A model generated the notes under the pieces. It was given only the letters and a program-made list of their open reading frames with translations. It was not told the DNA's origin and did not search any database. DNA of 64,000 nt from Verrucomicrobiia bacterium (lineage in GTDB: Bacteria > Verrucomicrobiota > Verrucomicrobiia > Limisphaerales > CAIMTB01): the NCBI GenBank assembly GCA_019634625.1, contig JAHCBA010000001.1, positions 62,001 to 126,000 of the forward strand. Reading direction: 5' to 3'. The position numbers were made by a program, and so were the translations under genes. Positions 46,092 to 57,507 of this stretch are shown one piece after another (positions within the stretch are counted from its first letter, which is position 1; each line of letters begins with the position of its first letter).

Positions 46092-48463
46092 GCCCCCCCC
46101 ACCCCAACGACCCCGCGTCCCCGACGATGCCGTCCCGCTCGCGCGCCCGCCGCACGGCTCGACTCGTCCTCGGAGGACTCCTGCTGCTCGGCCCAGCGCT
46201 CGCCGCCACGGCCACGGCCGGCCCGGACCCCGTCCCCAGGGTGGTCCGCTCCCTGCCCCGGCATTTCTCTCCGTCCACCCCGGTCCCCCTCACCCTCCAC
46301 GTCGTCCCCGACCCCGCCAACGCCGCCGTGGCCGTCGAGGAAACCCTTCCCCCGGACTGGAACGTCTCCCACATCAGTCATGGCGGCGCCTTCGATCCCA
46401 TCCACCGCCAGTTGAAGTGGGGCCCGTTCACCGATTCCCCCGCCCTCTCCCGCACCCTCACCGCCACCCTCACCCCCCCCGCCGGCGCCGCGGGATTCCA
46501 CCCCTTCACCGGTCGCGCCCACTTCGACACCCTCCAGGTCGTCACCTCCGGCGACTCCGGCCTCTCCCGGTTCTCCGGTGCCCTCACACGCGTTCTCCCG
46601 CCGCACTACCTCCCCGATCAACCCGTCACGGTCACGCTCGAAGCCCTCCCAGCCCCCGATGTCCACGCCTACGCCGTCGAGGAACAACCCCCTTCCGGCT
46701 GGGCGATCTCCGCCATCTCCCACGATGGCGAATGGGATCCCGTCACCGGCCGCATCAAGTGGGGACCCCTCACCGAATCCCCCTTCCCGCCCCGCACCTT
46801 CACCTACACCGCCACCCCGCCCCACGACGCCTACGGTCCCGCCCCGTTCGCCGGTCGCGCCCTCTTCAATGCCGTCGAGGTCCCGGCCGCCGGTTCATCC
46901 CCACTCCCGCCTCACCCCAACCGAATCGAACCCGCCAGCCCCGCCACCTACCTCCCAGGACAACCCTGGCCTCTCGTCCTCGACGTCCTCCCCTCCCCCG
47001 CCACCCGCGCCTGGACCGTCGAACAACGCATCCCGCCCGGCTGGGAAGTCGGCACCCCCTCCCATGACGGCGTGTTCGATCCCCTGACCCGCCGCATCAA
47101 GTGGGGCCCGTTCACCGAATCCCCAGCCCTCCCCCGCTCCCTCGCCTGCTCCCTCACTCCGTCGCCCGACGCCGACGGCATCGCCGATCTGGGCGGCCTC
47201 GCCCTCTTCGACCGCGAATCCATCCCCTACCTCGCCCACCCGCGCCGCTTCCGCCTCCACGAAACCAGCACCGTCACCCGGTCCCTCCCGCCCCTCCACG
47301 AGGCCCTCGTTCCCATCACCGTCACACTCGCCGTCGTCGCCCGCGACGACACCCAGGCCCTCGCCGTCGAAGACCGCCTCCCGCCCGGCTGGACCGTTGC
47401 CCCCGGCGGCATCGACGACGGCGGCGCCTTCGATGCCCGCCACGGCAGCGTCAAGTGGGGCCCCATCTTCGCCCCCGACACCGAACCCCGCGTCCTCACC
47501 TACCGCGCCACCCCGCCCCCCGACGCCCTCGGACCCGCCACCTTCCAAGGCATCGCCGTGGTCGGACCCGCCATCCTGCCCATCGAAGGCGACTCCACCA
47601 CCGTCGCCCCCGCCGGCCGCATCACCCGCCTCGCCCCCGCCCGCTACTCCCCCGACGTCCCCTTCGAGATCCGCCTCGACACCCAGCCCGGACCCCGCAC
47701 CGACGCCCACGCCACCGAAGACACCGTCCCCGAAGGCTGGACCTTCCATTCCGCCACCGAAGGCGGCCACTTCGATCCCGTGACCCGCCGCGTCAAGTGG
47801 GGCCCCTTCTCCGATCCCGAACGGCGCACCCTCACCTACCGCATCGTCCCTCCCCCCGCCCCGGACCCTTCCGTGGCCTTCCATGGCCAGGGCGCCTTCG
47901 ACCGCACCCTCATCCCCATTTCCGGCGCGGACACCGCCTCCCTCAACCGGCCGCCCCTCGCCATCCCTGACTCCGCCGGTCGCAACCTCGGCGAACTCTT
48001 CAAAATCTCCGCCATCAAACTCACCCTCAACGACTCCGATCCCGACGGCGACTTCCCCACCGTCATCTCCGTCGAGTCCCCCTCCGAGAACGGCGCCCTC
48101 GTCGTCCTCGACTGGCCCTGGATCTATTACGTCCCCGAACCCGACGACAACCGCCCGGACCGGTTTCTCTACACCATCGACGACGGCTTCGGCGGCACCG
48201 CCTCCGCCTGGGTCAACGTCGTCATCAATCCTCCCCCCGCCTCCGCCCAGAACATTGTCCGCATCGAAACCCTTCCCGACGGCACCCGCCGCATCCACTT
48301 CGCCGGCGTTCCCGGCTACACCTACCGGATCGAAGCCAGCGAAAACCTCATCCTCTGGACCCCTCTCGCCTCCCTCACCGCCCCCGCCAACGGCCTCTTC
48401 GACTACCTCGACACCGCCGCCCCCCTCTTCCCCATCCGCTACTACCGCTCCGTCTGGCCCTAG
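46088..48463 (+). CDS. Secreted protein of five WGPF repeat domains plus cadherin-like domain (791 aa)
   Basis: The start ATG overlaps the previous stop (ATGA). A signal peptide (ARLVLGGLLLLGPALAATAT) is followed by five repeats of about 100 residues, encoded at about 46238-46535, 46583-46880, 46930-47222, 47274-47570 and 47621-47911. Each has an early LPxxYxPxxPVxVTL strand, a central AVEExxPPGW, then FDPxxRxIKWGPFT and RTLTYxxTPP. A cadherin-like domain follows (LNDSDPDGDFPTVISV, RFLYTIDDGFGGTASAW), then a C-terminal module (HFAGVPGYTYRIEASENLIL) of the type found at the ends of exported Verrucomicrobia proteins. The repeat also occurs once in the preceding gene product. It is probably a structural or binding filament; no enzyme motif was seen. 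Confidence 0.85.
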   Translation: MSPPHPNDPASPTMPSRSRARRTARLVLGGLLLLGPALAATATAGPDPVPRVVRSLPRHFSPSTPVPLTLHVVPDPANAAVAVEETLPPDWNVSHISHGGAFDPIHRQLKWGPFTDSPALSRTLTATLTPPAGAAGFHPFTGRAHFDTLQVVTSGDSGLSRFSGALTRVLPPHYLPDQPVTVTLEALPAPDVHAYAVEEQPPSGWAISAISHDGEWDPVTGRIKWGPLTESPFPPRTFTYTATPPHDAYGPAPFAGRALFNAVEVPAAGSSPLPPHPNRIEPASPATYLPGQPWPLVLDVLPSPATRAWTVEQRIPPGWEVGTPSHDGVFDPLTRRIKWGPFTESPALPRSLACSLTPSPDADGIADLGGLALFDRESIPYLAHPRRFRLHETSTVTRSLPPLHEALVPITVTLAVVARDDTQALAVEDRLPPGWTVAPGGIDDGGAFDARHGSVKWGPIFAPDTEPRVLTYRATPPPDALGPATFQGIAVVGPAILPIEGDSTTVAPAGRITRLAPARYSPDVPFEIRLDTQPGPRTDAHATEDTVPEGWTFHSATEGGHFDPVTRRVKWGPFSDPERRTLTYRIVPPPAPDPSVAFHGQGAFDRTLIPISGADTASLNRPPLAIPDSAGRNLGELFKISAIKLTLNDSDPDGDFPTVISVESPSENGALVVLDWPWIYYVPEPDDNRPDRFLYTIDDGFGGTASAWVNVVINPPPASAQNIVRIETLPDGTRRIHFAGVPGYTYRIEASENLILWTPLASLTAPANGLFDYLDTAAPLFPIRYYRSVWP

Positions 48464-48492
48464 CCCCATTCCCGCGCCAAATTCCCACCGCG

Positions 48493-48583
48493 GTCTTCGT
48501 CTTCGTCTTCGTCTTCGTCTTCGTCTTCGTCTTAATCTTAATCTTAATCTTAATCTTAATCTTAATCTCAATCTTAATCTTAC
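48493..48583. repeat. Two adjoining hexanucleotide arrays, GTCTTC then TTAATC
   Basis: About seven copies of GTCTTC pass directly into about eight copies of TTAATC. It lies 30 bp after the stop of the WGPF-repeat gene, where a terminator would be expected, and about 150 bp before hisA. The remaining gap to hisA shows only a loose ATCGGAATC duplication. Confidence 0.85.
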
Positions 48584-48733
48584 CCCCCTTCCCCCCCCCT
48601 CCCAAACACCCGCACCTCCATCCTGTCGGAGACGCAATCATTCGATGGATCCAACAAGGCGACCATCGGCATCCCCATCGGAATCAGATTCCGAATCGGA
48701 ATCCACCCTCCCCTGTGATGGACTGCCCCCGGC

Positions 48734-51762
<3,029 letters not shown>

Positions 51763-51777
51763 AACCCTTCGCCCCAC

Positions 51778-51916
51778 CTTCCGGAGGGACGAGCTCCGCG
51801 AGTCCTCAATCCAACGCCCCACTCCGTTGCGGCCTCGTGGAACTCGGCCCTCCGATCTCACCCCTTCGCCGCGACGCACCGCGAAATTCGCACCTCTCCC
51901 CACGACTCAGGGATTC
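51778..51916 (+). repeat. Interspersed hairpin repeat family A, copy 5 (partial, about 139 bp)
   Basis: It contains GGAGGGACGAGCTCCGCGAG and the CTCTCCCCACGACTCAGGGATTC end but lacks the left terminus, starting about 16 bp after the ligA stop. Its right end is more diverged than in other copies. Confidence 0.8.
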
Positions 51917-52323
51917 ACCCTCGTCCCAGACCTCCGCATCTTCCCACTTGTGAATCCCCAATGCCATGGGACCCTCCCCGACACTGACCTCACCCGTCGT
52001 CGAATCGACCGGCACGAAGTGTCCCTTACCCCCATCCCCATACTCGTACTCAGCCCGAAGGGCGGTACTCGTCCTCGTCCTCGAAATCCGGGATCCCACC
52101 CAAAACGCAGCAAATTCAACGAAACCCACCACCGTCGATCACGAGTACGAGTACGAGTACAACAAGCCAGAACGCCCCAACCCGGACCCAACGCCGAACA
52201 TCCCCCAATCGTTGGGTGTCCACGCTTCAGCGTGTCCCCCGCATCCAAAACCACCCTCCCCGCTCCCCCTCCCCGTCCTCGTACTCAGCCCGAAGGGCGC
52301 TGAAGATTGGCCATTGCTCGCGA
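51917..52323. other. Non-coding stretch with short repeated motifs
   Basis: About 400 bp with no gene. It holds two identical copies of GTACTCAGCCCGAAGGGC (52046-52063 and 52281-52298), short runs of CGTCCTCGTCCTCG and GAGTACGAGTACGAGTAC (52142-52160). The GCCCGAAGGGC part is itself a small hairpin. It looks like repeat debris. Confidence 0.6.
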
Positions 52324-52389
52324 GAAACCCGGAGGGTTTCCAGAGATTAGCCGGGGGTCGAACCCGGCTCCGCGGGTTCGACCCCCGGG
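52324..52389. repeat. Two adjacent perfect hairpins
   Basis: GAAACCC-GGA-GGGTTTC at 52324-52340, and a 16-bp stem CCGGGGGTCGAACCCG (52351-52366) pairing with CGGGTTCGACCCCCGG (52373-52388) around a 6-base loop. No T-run follows on either strand and no gene ends here, so these look like a palindromic repeat rather than a terminator. Confidence 0.7.
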
Positions 52390-52420
52390 CAGATGACCCA
52401 CCCCGATCACGACCCCGCCA

Positions 52421-52585
52421 GGGGTCGCACCCCACCCAAAACCACCCTGCCCGCTCCCATCCCACCGAACCCTCCCTCCGATGCTTCCGCACGAACCCCA
52501 GGAGCCGCTCCCCCGAAAGCGGCACGCGCTGAACCGCCCACAACCGCTGCAACCACGCCGGATCCTCGTATTGAAGCGTACAAAT
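52421..52585 (-). pseudogene. Possible truncated coding fragment beside the IS630 remnant
   Basis: Read on the minus strand the segment gives YICTLQYEDPAWLQRLW, then AVQRVPLSGERLLGFVRKHR, a natural-looking protein tail that begins immediately after the IS630 transposase stop. No start is present. It may be the C-terminus of a gene cut by the insertion. The family is not recognised. Confidence 0.3.
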
Positions 52586-52599
52586 GTAGCTGGACCCTT

Positions 52600-53160
52600 T
52601 CAGGCCGCGTATTGGGTGTGTGGCGCCAGAAAGTACGAACGGGTTTTGCGCGGCAGACCCCTGAGGGTCTCAAGATGATCGACTACACGACGGTGAAGTT
52701 CATCGGCGGTGGCCACGGGGCACTTTCCGATTCCATCCGCCTTCAGGTCCTGCCAGACAATTTCGTCGGGATTGAGTTCCGGGCTGTAGGGTCGAAGGAA
52801 GAAGATCTTCATTGCTCCATGTTCCTCGACGCAGCTTTGCACAGCCTTGGCCTTGCGCATGGGATGGCCGTCCAGAATGAGAAAGACCCTGCGGCGCGCG
52901 CCATGCATCAGTCGCTGGATGAACTCGCCAGCCTGTTGCGCCGCAACACGCCCGCGAACCACCATGAAACGAAGGCAACCGCTCGCGCTGATCGCGGAAA
53001 TGACCTTCAAGCTGAACCTTGCTCCCGTGGCTCGCACTTCCGGCGTCTGACCTCGGACGCCCCATGTAGTTCCCGAGTGATGGTCGGAGCGGACAGCGGC
53101 TTCGTCCCCGAAGTAGATTTCCGCCCCCGCAATCTCATGACCCTCACTGATCGGCAATAG
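52600..53160 (-). pseudogene. IS630-family transposase, 5'-truncated
   Basis: The DDE core is readable: first Asp in EIYFGDEAAVRSDHHSGTTW, then GQTPEVRATGARFSLKVISA, second Asp in FLILDGHPMRKAKAV, and the Glu motif in LRPYSPELNPDEIVWQDLK. It ends with a normal stop at 52600. The N-terminal helix-turn-helix half of the protein (about 130-150 residues) is missing: upstream of about 53160 the frame runs into antisense of another gene fragment, so the element is dead. The break coincides with the start of the truncated effector-like fragment on the other strand. Confidence 0.78.
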
Positions 53161-53189
53161 GTGGATGATGGGGGCTTCTCGCCAAGTAC

Positions 53190-53463
53190 CGGTCAAATAC
53201 TCGGCTGTCCTGGCCTTTGGCTTCTTGGAGATCAAGATCACGCTGCAACTGGGGCGATTTACAGAGATGCAACCTTCTCTGAAGTCATCGACGCTGTAGC
53301 CTACATAAAGGAAGGAGAGAACGCAAACCCGGCCATTTGGTACTATCTGCCAACGTGGAATTGCACGCATGAGGCGGTCAAGACGGCAAATGAAGCGTTA
53401 GGCTTCAGCGTTCCGTCGTACTCAACGCCGTGGGGGCTCTCTGACTGGCTTAACTCCCGGTGA
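53190..53463 (+). pseudogene. Truncated C-terminal fragment with NC motif (LRAT/NlpC-like, possible effector end)
   Basis: The frame ends YYLPTWNCTHEAVKTANEAL, then GFSVPSYSTPWGLSDWLNSR and a stop. The pattern Y-x-L-x3-NCT-x2-A-x3-AL-G-x3-P is what I know from LRAT/NlpC-like domains at the C-termini of RHS-type and other polymorphic secreted proteins, where the Cys is catalytic. The 5' part is lost at the junction with the IS630 remnant, and no valid start exists for this fragment. A 206-aa exported protein starts 19 bp downstream, the arrangement of an effector tip and its immunity gene. Base composition is lower in GC than the flanks, a sign of transfer. Confidence 0.5.
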
Positions 53464-53482
53464 AATCTTAAGATAATTGACT

Positions 53483-54103
53483 ATGAAAAACACCAATACG
53501 CATAACCAAATGAGCCTTCTGGGTCGCGTCTTAGTCGTGGCAGTTCCAGTTCTCCTCGTGGGCGCTCTCGTTGCAGGGCAGGAGGCGGTGACGAGCGGCC
53601 AGGAACAGAAGGTGGAGATTCCTGTGAATATCCGGGAGACAATGCTACGCAGCAAGTTTGCGGTAGAGAGTCTAAAGCTGCCCCTTGCTGAAACGCAGGC
53701 TGTGGAAGTCACAGTGAGGACTGCGAACACAGTCGTCACGAACCTTGTGGAGAAGATTCTCAACGCCACGAACGTATCGGAACAAACGTTCAGTGGGAAG
53801 AGAATCGGCCATCTGCAGGAAAATGACCTGCGAATCTCTTACGAGCGCTACAGTGAGAAAGATGGTTCTGGAATTAGGTCGCTGCGGACCTTCGGTTCGC
53901 CTTCAGGAAGTAATATTCGGATTCGCTTTCGCCCGGATGGCGCTGCGTATTTCTGGGAGAACCTTGGCACAAAATGCTATGTGGGTCTTAATGAGGCCGG
54001 AAGGATTGAGGAGCTTGGCTATATGGAGGGGGAGAAGCTAAGAGAGATGCGTTGGAGGGGTGACGGCGAGTTAACGATGAACAGATTGGGCACTCCGTTC
54101 TAG
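53483..54103 (+). CDS. Membrane-anchored hypothetical protein, lower GC (candidate immunity protein)
   Basis: A 206-aa protein starting MKNTNTHNQMS, with a hydrophobic segment at about residues 11-31 (LLGRVLVVAVPVLLVGALVA) that would export or anchor it. The rest includes RISYERYSEKDGSG, SNIRIRFRPDGAAYFWENLG and YMEGEKLREMRWRGDGELTM, with no family recognised. Third-position A and T are far commoner than in neighbouring genes, which suggests recent acquisition. It follows the truncated NC-motif fragment by 19 bp. Its exported nature would suit protection against a periplasmic enzyme; this is inference from position only. Confidence 0.65.
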   Translation: MKNTNTHNQMSLLGRVLVVAVPVLLVGALVAGQEAVTSGQEQKVEIPVNIRETMLRSKFAVESLKLPLAETQAVEVTVRTANTVVTNLVEKILNATNVSEQTFSGKRIGHLQENDLRISYERYSEKDGSGIRSLRTFGSPSGSNIRIRFRPDGAAYFWENLGTKCYVGLNEAGRIEELGYMEGEKLREMRWRGDGELTMNRLGTPF

Positions 54104-54373
54104 TCGACCTGCCTTGAGACCGTTTGGAGATGATGGGAGAAGTCGTCTCCTCCCGCCGTGACAGTCGCGGCAGATGCCGGCGCTCAGGATCAGTGCCAGC
54201 TCTCCGACGTCTCGTACGCTAGCCCGACTTGGCGGATTCGAGGGGTGTCCGGAGCGTAAGTCTCGTAAAATCAACGGATCGGGCCCAAAGGTCTGCACTA
54301 CAAACCGGTTTGCGGGGGCACGCCCTTCGCCGCGATGCGCGGGGGTGGTTGCCCGGGTAGCGTCAGCTTCAAC
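54104..54373. other. Gene-free stretch after the low-GC gene
   Basis: About 270 bp with no convincing frame on either strand. Nothing recognised apart from a gradual return to the window's normal GC. Confidence 0.4.
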
Positions 54374-54502
54374 TTTTATGCATGGCAACCGTCGTTGAGG
54401 TTGCACAGACGCCCCGTGCAGGACCCCGGGAATCCCGCCACGGTGAAATCCCGGGCGCCCAAGGAAATCTCGAAGCCAGAACGCATTCTCGATCCCATCG
54501 GC
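54374..54502 (+). repeat. Repeat family B, copy 1 (about 129 bp)
   Basis: It runs from TTTTATGCATGGCAACC to CGATCCCATCGGC. A second copy at 56530-56663 matches along its length, for example GTTGAGGTTGCACAGAC against GTTGAGGTGGCACAGAC, CCGCCACGGT in both, and TCCCGGGCGCCC in both. It directly abuts the ParE remnant. Confidence 0.7.
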
Positions 54503-54510
54503 AAAATGCC

Positions 54511-54648
54511 GGCTTGGGACAGCGTTATCGCGACGAGGTGGACCGGCATATCCGCTGGATCGCCATGCACCCCGATCTGCCCCGCATCCGGACTGGTGGT
54601 TACCGGCGTGTCAACCTCAAGGTCTTTCCATACTACGTGGAGTCCGTT
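54511..54648 (+). pseudogene. RelE/ParE-family toxin remnant
   Basis: Readable core: LGQRYRDEVDRHIRWIAMHP, DLPRIRTGGYRRVNLKVFPY, then YVESV. This is the middle and near-C-terminal part of ParE-like toxins (typical GxxFxxEVxxxxxxIxxxPxxxPxxxGGxRRxxLxxFPYxxxY). About 25 N-terminal residues are replaced by repeat family B, and the last strand is missing. No antitoxin gene precedes it, so it is probably dead. Confidence 0.6.
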
Positions 54649-54984
54649 GACCGCCCCCGCGTTCCTTCCACTCCAGTCCCGCCGACGCGGGATAAGCCGC
54701 TGCGTGGAAAAACGCCTCCGGTTTCCGCGGACGCCTTGCGGAAAGTGTCGGTCAGCCCCCTCCCACCGTGGACACCAGGGCCGGGTTCGGAGCCTGGTCA
54801 CCGTGATTTCTCTCCATGGAGAGTCCCGATTGCAGGGATCAGAGGGCGCCGTGGAGGGTATTCCGCCGGTTCCGGCAGACGCAGACAACACAGGGGCGTC
54901 CGGGTCCAGGGCCCACTCTTCACCGTCGGCGGCGTCCTGTTCCCGCTTGTGTCCGGAGATCGTCCGGGCAAAGTCGCAAGTCAT
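54649..54984. other. Gene-free stretch between the ParE remnant and a small gene
   Basis: About 335 bp without a supported gene. It contains the perfect palindrome CTCTCCATGGAGAG near 54812-54825. Open frames cross it but show no protein-like composition. Confidence 0.4.
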
Positions 54985-55206
54985 ATGGATATCGAGGGCT
55001 TACGCGAAGCGCTGAACAAGCGACCGTTTCAGCCGTTTACGATTCGGATGGCTGATGGCCGGACCTTGCCAGTACCGCATTCCGACTTCCTCGCCGTTGC
55101 TCCTCGTCGAGTCGTACTTGTCGCGGAGGACGGCTCCTGGAGTGTTCTCGAGCCCCGTTTGATCGCTTCCCTCGACTACGATGGCGCGAAAGCGACGCCA
55201 CCGTGA
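54985..55206 (+). CDS. Small conserved hypothetical protein (73 aa)
   Basis: It starts MDIEGLREALNKRPFQPFTI and continues RMADGRTLPVPHSDFLAVAP, then a short beta region ending DYDGAKATPP. The layout (helix with RPFQPF, then xLxDGRxxxVPHPDFxAVxP) matches a small family that I know from Planctomycetes and Verrucomicrobia genomes, with no assigned role. The ATG at 54985 fits the family length. It lies among element debris and has no obvious operon partner; homologues often sit near toxin-antitoxin genes and transposon remnants. Confidence 0.65.
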   Translation: MDIEGLREALNKRPFQPFTIRMADGRTLPVPHSDFLAVAPRRVVLVAEDGSWSVLEPRLIASLDYDGAKATPP

Positions 55207-55429
55207 GAGCCCGAATTGCCGGACGGTCGACGGAACGGGTGCCCGGCGCCGGGTCTGGCGGTCTATTTGGAAGGTCGGTCGTTGATACAAGATTTCAGAG
55301 CTCTTCCCGCCAACAACACCTCACCTTGTCGTTCGGCGTCGCTCGCATACACGAGAACCCATGAGCTGCTGCCAACGCCGGCTGCACGCCGGTTTCCAGC
55401 CTGCCCGGGTAGATCCGGCGTGGCAGGGC
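55207..55429. other. Gene-free stretch after the 73-aa gene
   Basis: About 220 bp in which no gene or repeat was recognised. Confidence 0.35.
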
Positions 55430-55633
55430 TCAGCGCTCGGCCTGTTCCACATATGCGACCGCTGGCCCAGCCATACGGTCGGCCGGCTGATTCAAGGCAA
55501 CCCCCGTGCGTGCGACCCAGGCATGGTTTGACATCAACAAGACATAAGAGTGCAGCGATACGTCTATTGGCAGGATGGGGCGCATTGGATCGGGTATTTT
55601 GTTCAGAGCTTGGGTTGCGTGCTGGTCCGGCAT
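55430..55633 (-). pseudogene. IS200/REP-associated tyrosine transposase remnant
   Basis: The minus-strand frame reads PIDVSLHSYVLLMSNHAWVA, then RTGVALNQPADRMAGPAVAY, ending at a stop. Functional Y1 transposases have LHAYVLMxNHxHLL at this place followed by a similar helix. Here the second His of the HUH pair is replaced (NHAW instead of NHVH), and the rest of the gene is lost, so it is inactive. Confidence 0.4.
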
Positions 55634-55698
55634 GGAGGAAAACACGACTGGAATCAGACCCCACGCACTCGTGTGGCACAGCCAGTACCACGGCAACG

Positions 55699-55776
55699 TG
55701 AAGGACTCAGCCCGCCCCCGGGCACCAGGTAATGAACGTGAGGATGATGCACCAGGGTGCATCCCCAGGTGCGCCG
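55699..55776 (-). pseudogene. IS91-family (Y2) transposase fragment
   Basis: A short minus-strand stretch reads RTWGCTLVHHPHVHYLVPGG followed by GLSPS. This is the diagnostic HUH motif region of IS91-type transposases (WGxTLxxHPHxHxxVxGGGLS). Nothing else of the gene remains on either side; it is joined to the 114-bp tandem array on one side and to the Y1 remnant on the other. Confidence 0.55.
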
Positions 55777-55830
55777 GTGTACGGCAACGGAGGATGGCCA
55801 CCCGCACCTGGCGCTGGCGTGAAGGCATGG

Positions 55831-56465
55831 ACCCCTCCGCCCCACCAGTTTATTCCCTCCCGAATCCCTCCTCCACACCGCACCCACGCCTCCAAATGAG
55901 CGGAACCGCCGTGCACATGCACGCGATCCCCGTCCATTTGCCCCACCCCTCCGCGCCACCCTTCCATTCCCTCCCGCATCCCTCCTCCACACCCCACCCA
56001 CGCCTCCAAATGGGCGGAACTGCCGCGCACATGCACGCGATCCCCGTCCATTTGTCCCATCCCTCCACCCCACCCTTCCATTCCCTCCCGCATCCCTCCG
56101 CCACACCCAACCCACGCCTCCAAATGAGCGGAACTGCCGTGCACATGCACGCGATCCCCGTCCATTTGCCCCACCCCTCCGCCCCACCCTCCCATTCCCT
56201 CCCGAATCCCTCCTCCACACCCCACCCACGCCTCCAAATGAGCGGAACTGCCGTGCACATGCACGCGATCCCCGTCCATTTGCCCCATCCCTCCGCCCCA
56301 CCCTTCCATTCCCTCCCGCATCCCTCCCGCATCCCTCCCGCATCCCTCCTCCACACCCCACCCACGCCTCCAAATGAGCGGAACCGCCGTGCACATGCAC
56401 GCAATCCACGTCCATTTGCCCCACCTCTCCGCCCCACCCTTCCATTCCCTCCCCCATCCCTCTCC
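55831..56465. repeat. Tandem array of a 114-bp unit, five copies
   Basis: The marker TCCAAATGAGCGGAAC recurs at 55891, 56005, 56119, 56233 and 56369: three steps of exactly 114 bp and one of 136 bp. The extra 22 bp are two additional copies of an 11-bp subunit, CCCGCATCCCT. Units differ by only a few bases (for example TGGGCGG in the second copy). As 114 is 38 codons, long open frames run through on both strands (proline/histidine-rich one way, glycine-rich the other), but neither has a credible start or domain, so I treat the array as non-coding. Confidence 0.85.
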
Positions 56466-56529
56466 CCTGGAGCGGCTGCTGCGCCAGATCGTCGGCGAAG
56501 TGCTTCAAGATTGCATGGGGAGAGGACTT

Positions 56530-56663
56530 TTCTTATGCATGGGAACCGTGGTTGAGGTGGCACAGACATCCCGCGACGGACTGCCCCGGGGAGCCCCGCC
56601 ACGGTTAACTCCCGGGCGCCCGATGACATCTCGAACCCATGACCCTTCCTCGACCCCATCGAC
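56530..56663 (+). repeat. Repeat family B, copy 2 (about 134 bp)
   Basis: It runs from TTCTTATGCATGGGAACC to CGACCCCATCGAC and matches copy 1 at 54374-54502. It covers the first plausible ATG of the prepilin-like gene, which makes that start doubtful. Confidence 0.7.
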
Positions 56664-57507
56664 ATTCCCGCAGCGCCAGCCACCCCGCCGCGCAGCGGCT
56701 TTGTTCAAGCAGACGCCGGAGAGGAGCCGCAGCCACGCCTGTGCCTTCACTTTGATCGAACTTCTGGTCGTCCTCGCGATCATCGCCATTCTGGCAGCGT
56801 TGCTCCTGCCGGTATTGTCCTCTGCGCGGCAGCGCGCCAAGGAAGTCCAATGCAGGAACAATGTGCGACAGTTAACCCTGGCCAGTTGGATATACGCCAC
56901 CGACAGCGGCTCTCACGCGGCCTACAATGATCCGAAGGACGCCGACGGCCTGTGGATGGCGATGGGCTATTACGGGAACCAGGAGCGGCTTCTGCGTTGT
57001 CCGTTGACGCGCGATCCCCCGGTCCGGCCCGCGTTCTGGGGCGCGGCGGACCGGACCTGGGTTTGGGGGGGTCAGCAGGGCCAGAACACCAATGTCTATT
57101 ACGGCAGCTACGGGCTCAACGGTTGGCTTTATGACAAGCCAATCTGGGGCGGCTCAGCCCATCCCGAACTCATGATGGGAAGGCAATCCCTGATTCAGAA
57201 GCCGTCCCAAACGCCAGTATTTCTGGATGCCATGTGGGTGGACCTCTGGCCTTTGGAAACCGATCCGCCTTCCAGGGATCTCTACAATGGCGTATATCCG
57301 AAGCCGGGCATGGCGCGCTGCACCATTGCGCGGCACGGTGCCGGCAATCCTGCCAAAGCTCCCAGAGATTTCGACACGAGCCAGCCATTGCCCGGCGCGA
57401 TTGTCATCGGTATGGCCGATGGCCACGTCGAGATGGTCAAACTGGAGAAGCTCTGGCAGCTTTATTGGCACTTGAACTGGGCACCTCCGGCCCAGCGACC
57501 TCACTGA
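56623..57507 (+). CDS. Prepilin-like protein with N-terminal methylation motif (DUF1559-like)
   Basis: Up to 294 aa. The type IV pilin/pseudopilin signature is present: [20 protein letters not shown], with cleavage before F and the conserved Glu at +5. The usual -1 Gly is Ala here. The C-terminal domain has [13 protein letters not shown] and, near the end, [18 protein letters not shown], the H-x9-DG-type ending of the family that is greatly expanded in Verrucomicrobia and Planctomycetes. Such proteins are processed by prepilin peptidase and sit in the envelope. The ATG at 56623 lies in repeat family B; a TTG at 56701 gives a leader of normal length and may be the real start. No pilus assembly genes are near. 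Confidence 0.85.
   Translation: MTSRTHDPSSTPSTFPQRQPPRRAAALFKQTPERSRSHACAFTLIELLVVLAIIAILAALLLPVLSSARQRAKEVQCRNNVRQLTLASWIYATDSGSHAAYNDPKDADGLWMAMGYYGNQERLLRCPLTRDPPVRPAFWGAADRTWVWGGQQGQNTNVYYGSYGLNGWLYDKPIWGGSAHPELMMGRQSLIQKPSQTPVFLDAMWVDLWPLETDPPSRDLYNGVYPKPGMARCTIARHGAGNPAKAPRDFDTSQPLPGAIVIGMADGHVEMVKLEKLWQLYWHLNWAPPAQRPH

Noticed and set aside
55831-56465. Tandem array considered as a CRISPR
   Set aside because: The 114-bp units are near-identical across their whole length with no variable spacers, and no cas gene is present.
55831-56508. Glycine-rich (minus) and proline/histidine-rich (plus) proteins encoded by the array
   Set aside because: Both strands are equally open because the unit is a multiple of three; no credible start, signal or homology-like feature.
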